NCBI GenBank assembly: GCA_049511335.1
Contig: JBEKYD010000001.1
Location: forward strand, 1-64,000
Direction of reading: 5' to 3'
From: JBEKYD01 sp049511335
GTDB lineage: Bacteria > Acidobacteriota > Terriglobia > Bryobacterales > Bryobacteraceae
DNA: 64,000 bases
Shown: piece by piece, positions 42,310 through 51,418 of the stretch
Numbering within the stretch: position 1 is the stretch's first letter
How the letters are laid out: every line of letters starts with the position of its first letter
Notes under the pieces: model-generated
Seen by the model: only the letters and a program-made list of their open reading frames with translations
The model's database searches: none
What the model was told of the DNA's origin: nothing
Translations under genes and position numbers: made by a program

Positions 42310-43428
42310 ATGTCTACTCGCAGGAGATTCTTCGCACAGATGAGCGCCGCCGTGGCCGCGGCCCGCGTGCTTCCAGAGGCGGCCTATGCGCAACGCGCCG
42401 CCGTCAAGGGCGTCGGCCTCGCCAAAGACATGGTATGGCTCAACGCCAACGAAAACGCGGCCGGTCCGCCGCCGTGCTCGCTGGACGCCATGCGCGCCGT
42501 GATGGCATCGAGCGGCCGTTACCACTACAACGAATTCGGCGACATCTATGCCGTCATGGCCAAGGCCGAAGGACTCACACCGGAGCAGATCGTCGTCGGT
42601 TCCGGATCGAGCGAAGTGCTGCACACCGCGGTCGATCTTTTCACTTCCCCCACGCGGCCGCTGATCGGCGTGAACCCGGCTTACGAAGGGCCTCGCGATG
42701 TCGCCCGCAACCTGGGTCGTCCCGTGATTTTGACCAAGCTGCTCAATGACTACACTGCCGATGTCCACAAGATGGCCGAAGAGGCGGATCGAGCGCACGG
42801 CGGGCTCATCTACTTCTGCAATCCCAACAACCCTACCTCCACCGTCACCAGCGCCCAGGATGTCGATTGGCTGGTCAACAACCTGCCCGCCAATACCACC
42901 CTGCTGGTGGATGAAGCCTACATCCACTTCGTGGAACGGCCCGACGTGAAGAGCGCCCTGCTTTACGTACAACAGGGCAAGAACGTCATCGTGACGCGCA
43001 CGTTTTCCAAGATTTATGGCATGGCCGGGCTGCGGGTCGGTTTCGCCGCGGCTCGGCCCGACCTCGCCGAACAGATGGCGCGCCTGGCGCTCAACGTGAT
43101 CTCGATTGTGAGTGCGCGCGCCGTGGTGGCCGCTCTGGCCGACCGCGACAACATTCTGCGCGAGCGCAAGGCTGCGCTAGTCAAGACTCGCCGCGAGTTG
43201 ACCGCATGGCTGCGCGAACGGGAGGTGAGGTTCATCGAGCCGAATGCCAACTTCGTTATGATTGACGTGGGCCGCAACGCGCGCGAATTCATCACCACCA
43301 TGCCCACCATGGGAGTGGCGCCCGGACGCCCCTTCCCGCCGCTCGACAACATGCTTCGCGTCAGCATCGGCACGGATGCGGATATGACGAAGTTCCGCGA
43401 AGTTTTCTGGAAGGTCTACAAGGGCTAA
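42310..43428 (+). CDS. Tat-exported aminotransferase of the HisC class
   Basis: This 372-residue protein is a fold-type I, class I/II aminotransferase. It has the histidinol-phosphate aminotransferase features LNANENAAGPPP, NPNNPT (170-176), DEAY with Asp201, and TFSKIYGMAGLRVGF with the PLP Lys234. The N-terminus STRRRFFAQMSAAVAAARVL is a twin-arginine signal, so the enzyme should be folded with PLP in the cytoplasm and then exported. That is unusual for this class. The start has GGAGG 11 bases upstream; an ATG at 42283 is less likely. It stands alone, so a periplasmic amino-acid or amino-sugar role is open. Confidence 0.85.
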   Translation: MSTRRRFFAQMSAAVAAARVLPEAAYAQRAAVKGVGLAKDMVWLNANENAAGPPPCSLDAMRAVMASSGRYHYNEFGDIYAVMAKAEGLTPEQIVVGSGSSEVLHTAVDLFTSPTRPLIGVNPAYEGPRDVARNLGRPVILTKLLNDYTADVHKMAEEADRAHGGLIYFCNPNNPTSTVTSAQDVDWLVNNLPANTTLLVDEAYIHFVERPDVKSALLYVQQGKNVIVTRTFSKIYGMAGLRVGFAAARPDLAEQMARLALNVISIVSARAVVAALADRDNILRERKAALVKTRRELTAWLREREVRFIEPNANFVMIDVGRNAREFITTMPTMGVAPGRPFPPLDNMLRVSIGTDADMTKFREVFWKVYKG

Positions 43429-43665
43429 ACGGGCCCGTCAGCCGACAGAACACTACCGATATCTGAACGACTTTTGTGCTCATACCGTCCTCTCGTTGCC
43501 CGGTGGGCCAGTCAGGAATCGCCGTGCTGCCGGAGGAAGAATGGCGGAAACCGGTGCCCGAGTTGCGGGGCGGCGAGGACACGATCCCAGGGATTGGAGG
43601 TAGACCGGTCCGCGTGCTGGACGCCTTCTTCTTCTCCGAGGAAGGGTAGCGGAAGCGTCTATTTC

Positions 43666-44837
43666 TCAGCTCCCATAAATGGACTCTCGTTCCGATTGTG
43701 GTGTCTTGCCCGTGATGAGCGGGGCGCCGATCTCCCGCGCGATGCCCTCGACCTGGGCCAGATACCCGCCCATGATGAGGATGCGCCCCTCGGGGTAGCC
43801 GGCGAGGAGAGCGCGCAAGCGGACCATCTTCGCCGGATTCTCGGCGGCGATGCGGAACTGCGCCCTTCTCTCCGCAAGGGCGTACTCCATCCGCCGCTCG
43901 GCGCTCATCGGCACGCGCTCCTCCACGCAGGTGGCGGCCGCGATCCACGCTTGCCGCTCCAAGTCTTTCCATGGGACGTCGAAGCGCTTTGGCCCGATAA
44001 GCGCGAACACGTCTCCTTCCCGGCCGTCTTCCCGCACCAGGGTTGCGGTCAGGCCCAGCCGGCGGCGGGCCTGGAGGTCCGCGGTGGCGCGAAACACGGG
44101 AGCCGGCAGCAGGTGCACCTCATCGTAGACGATCAGTCCCCAGGAACGCGCCCGGAACAGATCGAGGTGCGGGAATTCGCCTTCGCGGTTCGCGCGCCAG
44201 GTGAGGATCTGGTACGTCGTCAGGGTCACCGGCCCGGTGTTCTTCCGCTCGCCGGTGTATTCGGCGATGTCGCCGGGTTGAAGGGTCGTCTTGTCGAGGA
44301 GTTCGCGCCGCCACTGCTGGACCGCCGTCAGGCTGGTGGTGAGCACCAGGGCGGTCTGCCCGACAAGTTTCATCGCAGCCATGCCGACGATGGTTTTGCC
44401 GGCGCCGCACGGAAGAACCACTACGCCGCTGCCGCCACGGTCGGATCCCGCCTGGTAGAAAGCCTCGGCCGCTTGCCGCTGGTAGTCGCGAACCGCGAAC
44501 CCGGCGCCTTCTCGAAGCGCGATCGGAAACGGCTCCCCGGCCACGTAACCCGCCAGGTCCTCGGCGGGTTGGCGCGAAATCGTCCGGCGCTGAAGGTGGC
44601 CGACGGCGAATGGACGACCTCGGCCACGGCAGCGCGCTGTAATTCATCCAAGCCTTCCCAAACCGCGCGTAAACCCTCCCCTTCGAGGTGGCGGACGATC
44701 ACATTGGCGATGTCCAGCTTCCTGGTTGGCACTTTCTCCCCGGTCAGCGCGGCGAGCTTCCGGAGTTCATCCGATGTCATGGATTCGAATGCCAACTCGA
44801 TCCCACGCATGGTTTCATCGTCAAGGTATAGTTTCAT
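43666..44837 (-). pseudogene. wreck of XPB helicase locus (two genes fused by deletion)
   Basis: From 44837 the frame reads MKLYLDDETMRGIELAFESM and on to about residue 88, the start of a helicase-associated protein that often neighbours XPB genes. It then shifts frame at about 44570 into the XPB core: PAEDLAGYVAGEPFPIAL, DYQRQAAEAF, Walker A VLPCGAGKTIVG, DEVHLLPAP, RRLGLTATLVREDGREGDVF. The frame ends at GKTPQSERESIYGS. The last 180 or so residues, with the second RecA half, are missing. The N-terminal domain of XPB is missing too. A deletion across both genes and a later truncation explain it. Confidence 0.8.
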
Positions 44838-44941
44838 GTCTTAAGGCGAAATCGCTCCTGTTTCTTCCTGCCATTCTCCCACGCCATACCGCGAACCTCA
44901 TCGACCAGGAAGCGGACACGCCGGCGTTTACCCGCTACCTC

Positions 44942-45259
44942 ATGGACGGGATCGGAAAGCAAATCACGCTGGCGATTACACCGCAAGCGCTGGCGGGCGC
45001 ATCTTCCGCGGAGGTAAACTTGAAAGTTACGGATGCCGCCGCTCCCACTCTCTACGGAATTGAATTCACCGCGGATCACGGCATTGTCTCTGTCTTGTCA
45101 TCGGGCTGGGGTTTCAAATTTCGTCCATTTTCTTCCGCGGATCAACTGCGGACCTTACCCATTTCCAACTTTCATAAGAAGAAGATGATCGATTGTCTGG
45201 CTGGACCGCCGCCGGCGCGATGCGTTTTTCAGCTTAACGCTATGCCGCCGGAACACTAG
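44942..45259 (+). pseudogene. fragment of a secreted protein, probably C-terminal
   Basis: The frame from about 44868 reads ...LIDQEADTPAFTRYLMDGIG, KQITLAITPQALAGASSAEV, NLKVTDAAAPTLYGIEFTA. The phrase PQALAGASSAEVN occurs in acidobacterial secretin-like or periplasmic proteins. No signal or proper start is seen; the first ATG is at 44942. The last part, with FHKKKMIDCLAGPP, does not look like the family. I take it to be a leftover of a larger gene. It starts beside the XPB wreck. Confidence 0.4.
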
Positions 45260-45336
45260 CCGGCAATCAGGTTTTCGTAACGGATTCAAGGGCCATGTCG
45301 AACGCCGTCACGGTGAATTTTCCGGAGGGATAACCC

Positions 45337-48300
45337 ATGGAGCCGATTCTGGAGCTGGCAACCCGCATCACGACTCACCTCTGGTTCTTGCACGATCTCT
45401 TTCCCGAGGAGCCATCTCTTCGAAGGTTGCTAACGGGACCCTGGCGCAAGAAGACCGAACCTAAGGACTACGCGCGATTGCGCAATCTGCTCGATCTCGC
45501 GGACGTGAAAGTGGAGGCTGGCCTGTGGACGGCCGACGCCTGGCTGTGGCCCTACAGGAAGCCTCCCAAGCCAAAGAAGCCACTGTCGTTGCGCGAATGG
45601 TGGAGATGCCGCTCTTTACGGAAGGATCTTGAACAACTCAGGAAGGATTGGACCGGTCTTGCGAGGCACAAGAGAACGGCCCTTACCACGATAGAGGCTC
45701 GCGTCAAGGCTCTCCGCGATCACCCTCTCGATGAAGGACGCGAAGCTGAGGCATCGGCCGGACGCCAGTTCAGGACTCGCGAAGAACTCTTCGAATGGGT
45801 TGTCGAGGGGTTGCTCAGGATCGATGTGCTCAGCCGAGTGGAACTGGCGATGGCCTTCATGCCGGATCACAAGTTTTTTGTCGAGGAGCAGATCACGCAA
45901 TCCGCCGAAAGCGCAAGGAGACACCGCGCGCCGCGCGTCTGCCCCGGATTGCCGGAGGAACTACAAGGCGGGCGCCTGCGGCAGAGCAGTCGGTACGATA
46001 TGGCGATGGAGTGGCGGACACTCCTCGATGAGGCCAACACCCTTCAGCGATTCAAACTCCTGCTTGAGCCTACGGAGTTTCGCGAACTGTGCTTGGTTCT
46101 GAGCGTCCCCGTTCCATTTTCGATGGTGCTGCGCGACGAGCTGAACGAAATTGCGCGTTCGCGTACGACGCGCCTGAGTGACACAGAGCCGAGCGGCATA
46201 GACGGAGAGAATCGACTCGCTACGGGGGTCTTCGGGCCGAAATACACCCCCGAACGCCAGGCATTCCGCTCTCGTCTATTCGGTCTTGCGTTTTCGGGCG
46301 GCGGAATTCGCAGCGCCACATTCGCGCTCGGCTTGTTGCAATCGATGGCGGACCGCAACATCTTGCCGCAGGTCGATGTCCTGTCCACGGTCTCGGGCGG
46401 CGGATACATCGGAAGCTGGCTGATTTCCTGGATCAAACGAAAAGGCGGCGTGGCTTCGGTACAACAATCGATGTCGGGCAACGCGACTCCGAAGCCCTGC
46501 GCCAGCGCATCTACCGTGGCGCCCCAGCGTCCCGCGCCCGATCCTTACGGCCAGGTCAGCCGCAATGCCGATCCGGAAAGCGATCACGTGCGGCCGGTTC
46601 GCCTGCTGCGCCATTATGCCAGCTACCTTGCGCCGCGAAACGGCCTGTTCGAGGCCGACACGTGGACCATTGGCGCCACATGGCTGCGCAATACCTTGCT
46701 CAATCTTCTGATCCTGACGGCGTTCTTGGGAGCGCTGATTCTGCTGCCGCGCATTGCCGCCTATTTGCTGGTGCGCCAACTGTTCTTGACGGACACGGGG
46801 CACACGCCGGCTCTGTCGTGGCGTATGTTCGCGTTAGCAAGCGGCTTCGTATTGGCTGCCTGTTGGGTTATCGGAGCGCGCGATCTATCCAAATTCGGCC
46901 CCTCGCTGAAATCGCGAAAAGCGGGCGGCGCGGTGGCGCGGGGCGACAGCGACGCCGGGGTCGCGCTCACGCTGGGGCTAGCATTGATTGGGACCTTTTT
47001 TGAAATCGCGTTTTTCTGGTACGCGCAGCCCGCCGGCATCGATTGCCGGAGAGGCGGCGAAGCATGGGCGGTGACGGTTCTATTGGCGTGCGTCGTCCTC
47101 GGATTCTTCCGCAACCCGTGGGCGGTCAAAGGATGGAAGTGGTGGAAAATCGCCGTCTCGCTTCTCGCGGGCGCCACGGGCGGCGCGCTTGCCGCCGGCG
47201 TTTATTACATCGTCAAAAGCTATGCCAACGATACGGAACGCGGCGTCTGGTTCGCGGCTAGCATCGGCCTGCCGCTGGCGCTCGCTGCAAACGGCTTGAC
47301 TGTGGTCCTCTTCGTCGGCCTGATGGGAAATCTCTTATCGGACGAACAGCGCGAATGGTGGGGCCGCATGGGCGCGCTGCTCTGCATCGCCATTGCGGCC
47401 TGGCTCATTGTCTGCGGCGTGTGTTTCTTCGCGCCTTTGGGTATTGCGCAGCTCGGCATCGCGGCGGCGGGCGCGGGCGGCGCGTGGGCGTTGATTACCG
47501 GATGGGGCACGAAGCTCGCGTTCAGCCCGAAATCGGGCCGCGACGGCGCCGCCGCGCCGGATTGGAAGACCGCTCTGGGGCTGGCGGTGGCGCCGCCGGT
47601 ATTTGTGCTCGGGCTTTTGTGTCTCGCCTCTTTCGGCGCCTTTCTGTTAGTGGATTGGGCGATGACACTGTATCCCCAGGCCGCCTATGCGCCCGTCTCT
47701 CCGGACCTTCTGCGCGCCAGTTCGGCGCCCTCCGCGCGATGGATCGTCAATCACTATTGGCCGCTCCTCTACGCCGGCTCTTACATTCCGCTCGTTCTGA
47801 TCTTGGCTCTTGCCGCCGTGTCCCTGCTGCTCGCCTGGCGCGTGGATATTAACCAATTCTCCATGCACAACTTCTACAAGAACCGGCTGGTGCGCTGCTA
47901 CTTAGGCGCCTCGCGCGCACGCCGGCATCGGGCCGCGAACGCCTTCACGGGATTCGATCTCGAGGATGACATCCGGCTCGTGCGTTTCCAGCATGCCGAT
48001 CGATCGCAGCCGGGAGACATGGCCTTGGATTGCCAGCCGGGCTATGCCGGTCCGTTTCCCATCCTCAATACGGCGCTCAACGTAACTCAGGGCCAAGATC
48101 TCGGATTGCAAGAGAGGAAAGCGGAATCGTTCGTCTTCACGCCGCTGTGGTCGGGTTTCGATTTTTCGCGCAGGCAGGCAGCGGTTAGAAACACGCAGCT
48201 CGGCGAATATGGCTACCGGCAAACGAGAGAGTTCGGCGAACCCGAGAACCTCGGCGCCTCGTTGGGGACGGCGATGGCCATCTCAGGCGCGGCCTTCAAT

Positions 48301-49080
48301 TCCAACATGGGCTTCCACACTACGCCCGCGCTGGCCTTTCTGCTGACGGTGTTCGGAGTCCGGCTCGGGTGGTGGGCCGGCAACCCGCGCTTTCCAACCT
48401 GGGAGTGTCCCTCGCCGCCATTGGGTATCGGACCATTGGCCCGCGAGCTGACCGCGAACACCACCACCGATTCCGATTTCGTCTTACTGAGCGATGGCGG
48501 CCACTTCGAGAATATGGGTCTGTATGAGTTGGTGCGGAGGCGGTGCCGGTATGTCATCGTGGTGGATGCCGAGGAAGACGAGAAGTTCAAGCTCGAAGGC
48601 ATAGGCGGCGCCATTCGCAAGTGCCGCATCGATTTCGGCGTGGTGATCGATTTGAACCTGGAGGTGCTGCAGCCGCTCGGAGATCCGGCCGTCAGCAAGC
48701 TGCACTATTCGCTCGCCAGCGTTCGTTATCCCGGCGAGGAGGAATGCGGTCGCTTGATCTACATCAAATCGTCGGTCACAGGCGATGAACCGGTGGATGT
48801 GGTCGAGTTCCGCAAGCGGCATCCCGAATTCCCCCACACGTCTACCGCCGACCAGTTTTTTGACGAATCGCACTTTGAAAGCTACCGGGCTCTGGGCCAG
48901 CATGTGGGCGGGGGAATCTTCCTCCATGATGTGAAGTCGGGGCCGATCGAAGCGGACGAACCGCTGGGACAGCGAGTGGACGAGTTGTTCCGCGGCGTGG
49001 AGGGCGCCTGGAAGCTACGCCTGGCGGCGGTCGAAAAAGAGAAAAAGGGGGAAGGGAAGAGCGGTGATAAAAAAGCGTGA
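45337..49080 (+). CDS. polytopic patatin-like phospholipase
   Basis: This 1247-residue protein has a patatin domain split by a membrane part. The first 300 residues are soluble, helical and of no known family. The oxyanion loop FSGGGIRSATF starts near 317 and the nucleophile is Ser353 (STVSGGGY). About ten transmembrane helices follow (about 450-850). The catalytic Asp is Asp1053 in LLSDGGHFENMGLYEL. The domain would cleave acyl chains from phospholipids. Large patatins with many helices are known, but their roles are little studied. GGAGGG lies before the ATG. The next gene overlaps its end by 17 bases. Confidence 0.88.
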   Translation: MEPILELATRITTHLWFLHDLFPEEPSLRRLLTGPWRKKTEPKDYARLRNLLDLADVKVEAGLWTADAWLWPYRKPPKPKKPLSLREWWRCRSLRKDLEQLRKDWTGLARHKRTALTTIEARVKALRDHPLDEGREAEASAGRQFRTREELFEWVVEGLLRIDVLSRVELAMAFMPDHKFFVEEQITQSAESARRHRAPRVCPGLPEELQGGRLRQSSRYDMAMEWRTLLDEANTLQRFKLLLEPTEFRELCLVLSVPVPFSMVLRDELNEIARSRTTRLSDTEPSGIDGENRLATGVFGPKYTPERQAFRSRLFGLAFSGGGIRSATFALGLLQSMADRNILPQVDVLSTVSGGGYIGSWLISWIKRKGGVASVQQSMSGNATPKPCASASTVAPQRPAPDPYGQVSRNADPESDHVRPVRLLRHYASYLAPRNGLFEADTWTIGATWLRNTLLNLLILTAFLGALILLPRIAAYLLVRQLFLTDTGHTPALSWRMFALASGFVLAACWVIGARDLSKFGPSLKSRKAGGAVARGDSDAGVALTLGLALIGTFFEIAFFWYAQPAGIDCRRGGEAWAVTVLLACVVLGFFRNPWAVKGWKWWKIAVSLLAGATGGALAAGVYYIVKSYANDTERGVWFAASIGLPLALAANGLTVVLFVGLMGNLLSDEQREWWGRMGALLCIAIAAWLIVCGVCFFAPLGIAQLGIAAAGAGGAWALITGWGTKLAFSPKSGRDGAAAPDWKTALGLAVAPPVFVLGLLCLASFGAFLLVDWAMTLYPQAAYAPVSPDLLRASSAPSARWIVNHYWPLLYAGSYIPLVLILALAAVSLLLAWRVDINQFSMHNFYKNRLVRCYLGASRARRHRAANAFTGFDLEDDIRLVRFQHADRSQPGDMALDCQPGYAGPFPILNTALNVTQGQDLGLQERKAESFVFTPLWSGFDFSRRQAAVRNTQLGEYGYRQTREFGEPENLGASLGTAMAISGAAFNSNMGFHTTPALAFLLTVFGVRLGWWAGNPRFPTWECPSPPLGIGPLARELTANTTTDSDFVLLSDGGHFENMGLYELVRRRCRYVIVVDAEEDEKFKLEGIGGAIRKCRIDFGVVIDLNLEVLQPLGDPAVSKLHYSLASVRYPGEEECGRLIYIKSSVTGDEPVDVVEFRKRHPEFPHTSTADQFFDESHFESYRALGQHVGGGIFLHDVKSGPIEADEPLGQRVDELFRGVEGAWKLRLAAVEKEKKGEGKSGDKKA

Positions 49081-50122
49081 TTTGTCGATCGCCTTGGCGG
49101 TCATAGTTATGTTCGCAGCTCTGATCTATGCGGGTAGGCGCGAGCGGCGCCCAATCTTAGACAGGATCGGCGAGGTGAATCTGTGGCCGGCGGTTGCCGC
49201 TTCCGGAATTGCAGCGCGGCCGGCAGCGCAAGATTTTCCGTTTAGGGTCGATGATCAGGCCGAGGTGCTGGAGACGGGGCTGCAAGATGTTCGCGGGCTG
49301 GCGTGCCGGGACGACGACGTATATGTGGCCGAAGGGAACGGCAGAGTTTTGAAGTACCCGGGGAACGTCCGCATCGTTGCGCCTGTAACGGACGCAGGCG
49401 AACCGGTGAAAATCGACCTAAGAGGCGCGGCAGTCCATGGCGATTCCCTTCTGCTCGCCGATTTCGGCCGCGGTATCGTCGTCGACCGTCCAGCGCCGCC
49501 GGGCGATATACGGGAACAAGCCATCAGCGGCAAAGAGATTTCTGGCCCGTGCGGAATCGCCGTGGCGGCGGACGGCGCGCTCTTTGTAACCGACGACCGT
49601 CCGTGGCCGAAGCCCGGGAGCGAAGCGGCATTTGAGACAGCCGACTGTTCGCGTTGGCTGGATAAAGGAAGTCCACGAATCTTTGGGTCCGTATTTATGG
49701 CCCCGGCCGCGGCCGCCCCTGCGCCATACTCGTGGACGATCGTCCAAACCCGGCTGAGGCATCCTTCGGGGATCGCGGCGGTGGGAGCGAACGGCCCGGT
49801 TTACTTAGCGGAGGCGGATGACACGGAAGTACGATGGCCGGTGATTGAGTGGAGCGGCACGGAGTGGGTGCAACGGAAAGCGCTCGGCTCTGCGCCAATC
49901 GAAGGCAGAAAACTGTCCCCGTTCCTGGGCGTGGCGCTTTCCCCGCAGGGCCGATTCATCTTCGCGGCTGGTCCGAAGGGACTATACGTATTCAGCCGAA
50001 CTTCAATGCTCGGACAGATGGTATTCGAAGAGCCGGTGGGCGGTGTGGCAGCTTGCGGCCGCACACTTTACCTGACCGTAGGCCAGCGCCTTTGCCGCAT
50101 CTGGCTGCATAAGACAGCTTAG
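49064..50122 (+). CDS. membrane-anchored NHL/SMP-30-like beta-propeller protein
   Basis: This 352-residue protein starts with an anchor (IALAVIVMFAALIYAG) and then a beta-propeller of about six blades, with phrases such as DVRGLACRDDDVYVAEGNGR, GPCGIAVAADGALFVTDD and HPSGIAAVGANGPVYLAEAD. It has no enzyme motif; it may bind ligands or partners outside the membrane. The start is GTG. It overlaps the phospholipase gene by 17 bases, so the two are co-translated and could form a complex. A palindromic element follows. Confidence 0.75.
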   Translation: MIKKRDLSIALAVIVMFAALIYAGRRERRPILDRIGEVNLWPAVAASGIAARPAAQDFPFRVDDQAEVLETGLQDVRGLACRDDDVYVAEGNGRVLKYPGNVRIVAPVTDAGEPVKIDLRGAAVHGDSLLLADFGRGIVVDRPAPPGDIREQAISGKEISGPCGIAVAADGALFVTDDRPWPKPGSEAAFETADCSRWLDKGSPRIFGSVFMAPAAAAPAPYSWTIVQTRLRHPSGIAAVGANGPVYLAEADDTEVRWPVIEWSGTEWVQRKALGSAPIEGRKLSPFLGVALSPQGRFIFAAGPKGLYVFSRTSMLGQMVFEEPVGGVAACGRTLYLTVGQRLCRIWLHKTA

Positions 50123-50152
50123 TCCACTACTTCATAAGTTCACCTACGTATT

Positions 50153-50233
50153 CCCGGGCAACCGCTTCCTAACGGTCGCGGCTCGGAGACGCGCGAAACG
50201 GAGCCGCGACCGTTAGGGAGCGGTTTGCCCGGG
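50153..50233. repeat. dispersed palindromic element, best full copy
   Basis: The left arm (CCCGGGCAACCGCTTCCTAA, CGGTCGCGGCTC) and the right arm (GAGCCGCGACCGTTAGGGAG, CGGTTTGCCCGGG) match except for one base and one extra A, around a 16-base loop. With about 32 paired bases this is the most complete copy in the window. It lies between convergent genes. Confidence 0.9.
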
Positions 50234-50290
50234 ATGTTACCGAACTTCCGAAGTGATGTAATTAGTGAAAAGCAACGGGCGACGCTCTTC

Positions 50291-51406
50291 CTACTTCTTC
50301 ACAAACACGACCGAAACCGGCGATGGGACCTCCAGTGTAGAGCCTGTTGGGGCAAGCTGCCCGGTCTTTCGGTCGATCCGAAAAACCACGACGTTGTCCG
50401 AGTTCTCGTTACCCGCCAGCAGGTACGCGCCGGTGGGGTCGATCGCAAATGCGCGCGGTGTCTTGCCGCCGGTAGACACATGGCCGAGCGCGGTCAGCTT
50501 GCCGTCAGCCGCATGGATGGCGAAGATGGCGATGGAATTGTATTCGCGCAGCGAAGCGTAGAGGAACCGTCCAGCCGGATCGATGGCGATCTCCGCGCCG
50601 CTCCGGACGCCGGTGTACCCCGCGGGCAGGGCATCGATGGTCTCGATCTCTTGCAGCACGCCGGCGCTCGCATCGTAGCGGCAGGCCACCACTCTCGCTC
50701 CCATCTCCGTCAGTACGTAAACCAAACGGCCGTTCGGGTGAAATGCCAGATGCCGCGGGCCGTAGCCGGAGGCAATCTTGAAGAACGGCGGATCGTTAGC
50801 CGCCAGCGAGCCCTTCGCCCGGTCGATCCGATAAACCATCACTTTATCCAGCCCGAGGTCCGGCACCAGCAGGAAGCGATTGTCGGGTGAAACGAACACG
50901 CCGTGCGCGTGGGGGCCTTTCTGCCGGTCTGGGTTGATGCTGCTACCGGTATGCTGCACGAATCCCGAAAGTTCTCCCAACGTGCCGTCCTTGTGTACCG
51001 GATATGCTTCGACGCTGCCGCTGCCGTAGTCGGCGGCAAACAGCCAATCGCCAGTCTTATCCAGGGTAAGATGGCACGGGCCGGAACCGCGCGACTTGAC
51101 CCGGTTGAGCAGCTTCAGCCGGCCTGACTGCCCATCGATAGCGAAGGCGCTGACTCCGCCGTCGCCCTGTTCGTGAACCGCGTAGAGGAACTGCCCGTTG
51201 GGGTGGACCGCCAGAAACGCCGGATTCGCCGTTTCCGCCGCCAGACCGATGGAAGCAAACTTTCCGTCGGCGGGATCGAAGCGGTAAGCATAAATGCCCT
51301 TACTCTTGTCCGTGTGTGTGTAAGTGCCGAAGTAAGCGACGTACTGGGCAAACATGGCCGGCGTGAACGCCGCGGCCATCGCGAAACTACGTAAGATCGT
51401 CATCAT
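50291..51406 (-). CDS. secreted lactonase-family seven-bladed propeller protein
   Basis: This 371-residue protein has a signal peptide (about 1-21, ...PAMFAQ) and a YbhE/6-phosphogluconolactonase-like propeller. Family marks are YFGTYT, NPAFLAVHPNGQFLYAV, GPCHLTLDKTGDWLFAADYG, GPHAHGVFVSPDNRFLLVPD and GYGPRHLAFHPNGRLVYVLTE. It may hydrolyse a sugar lactone in the periplasm. It follows the GH3 gene by 12 bases in the same direction, so the pair could release and oxidise or open sugars. Lactonase activity is known only for a few members. Confidence 0.88.
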   Translation of the reverse strand: MMTILRSFAMAAAFTPAMFAQYVAYFGTYTHTDKSKGIYAYRFDPADGKFASIGLAAETANPAFLAVHPNGQFLYAVHEQGDGGVSAFAIDGQSGRLKLLNRVKSRGSGPCHLTLDKTGDWLFAADYGSGSVEAYPVHKDGTLGELSGFVQHTGSSINPDRQKGPHAHGVFVSPDNRFLLVPDLGLDKVMVYRIDRAKGSLAANDPPFFKIASGYGPRHLAFHPNGRLVYVLTEMGARVVACRYDASAGVLQEIETIDALPAGYTGVRSGAEIAIDPAGRFLYASLREYNSIAIFAIHAADGKLTALGHVSTGGKTPRAFAIDPTGAYLLAGNENSDNVVVFRIDRKTGQLAPTGSTLEVPSPVSVVFVKK

Positions 51407-51418
51407 TTGATCCCCACC

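Noticed and set aside
43474..44844. 456-residue plus-strand frame opposite the XPB remnant
   Set aside because: The helicase motifs lie on the minus strand; the plus frame is a shadow with no domain.
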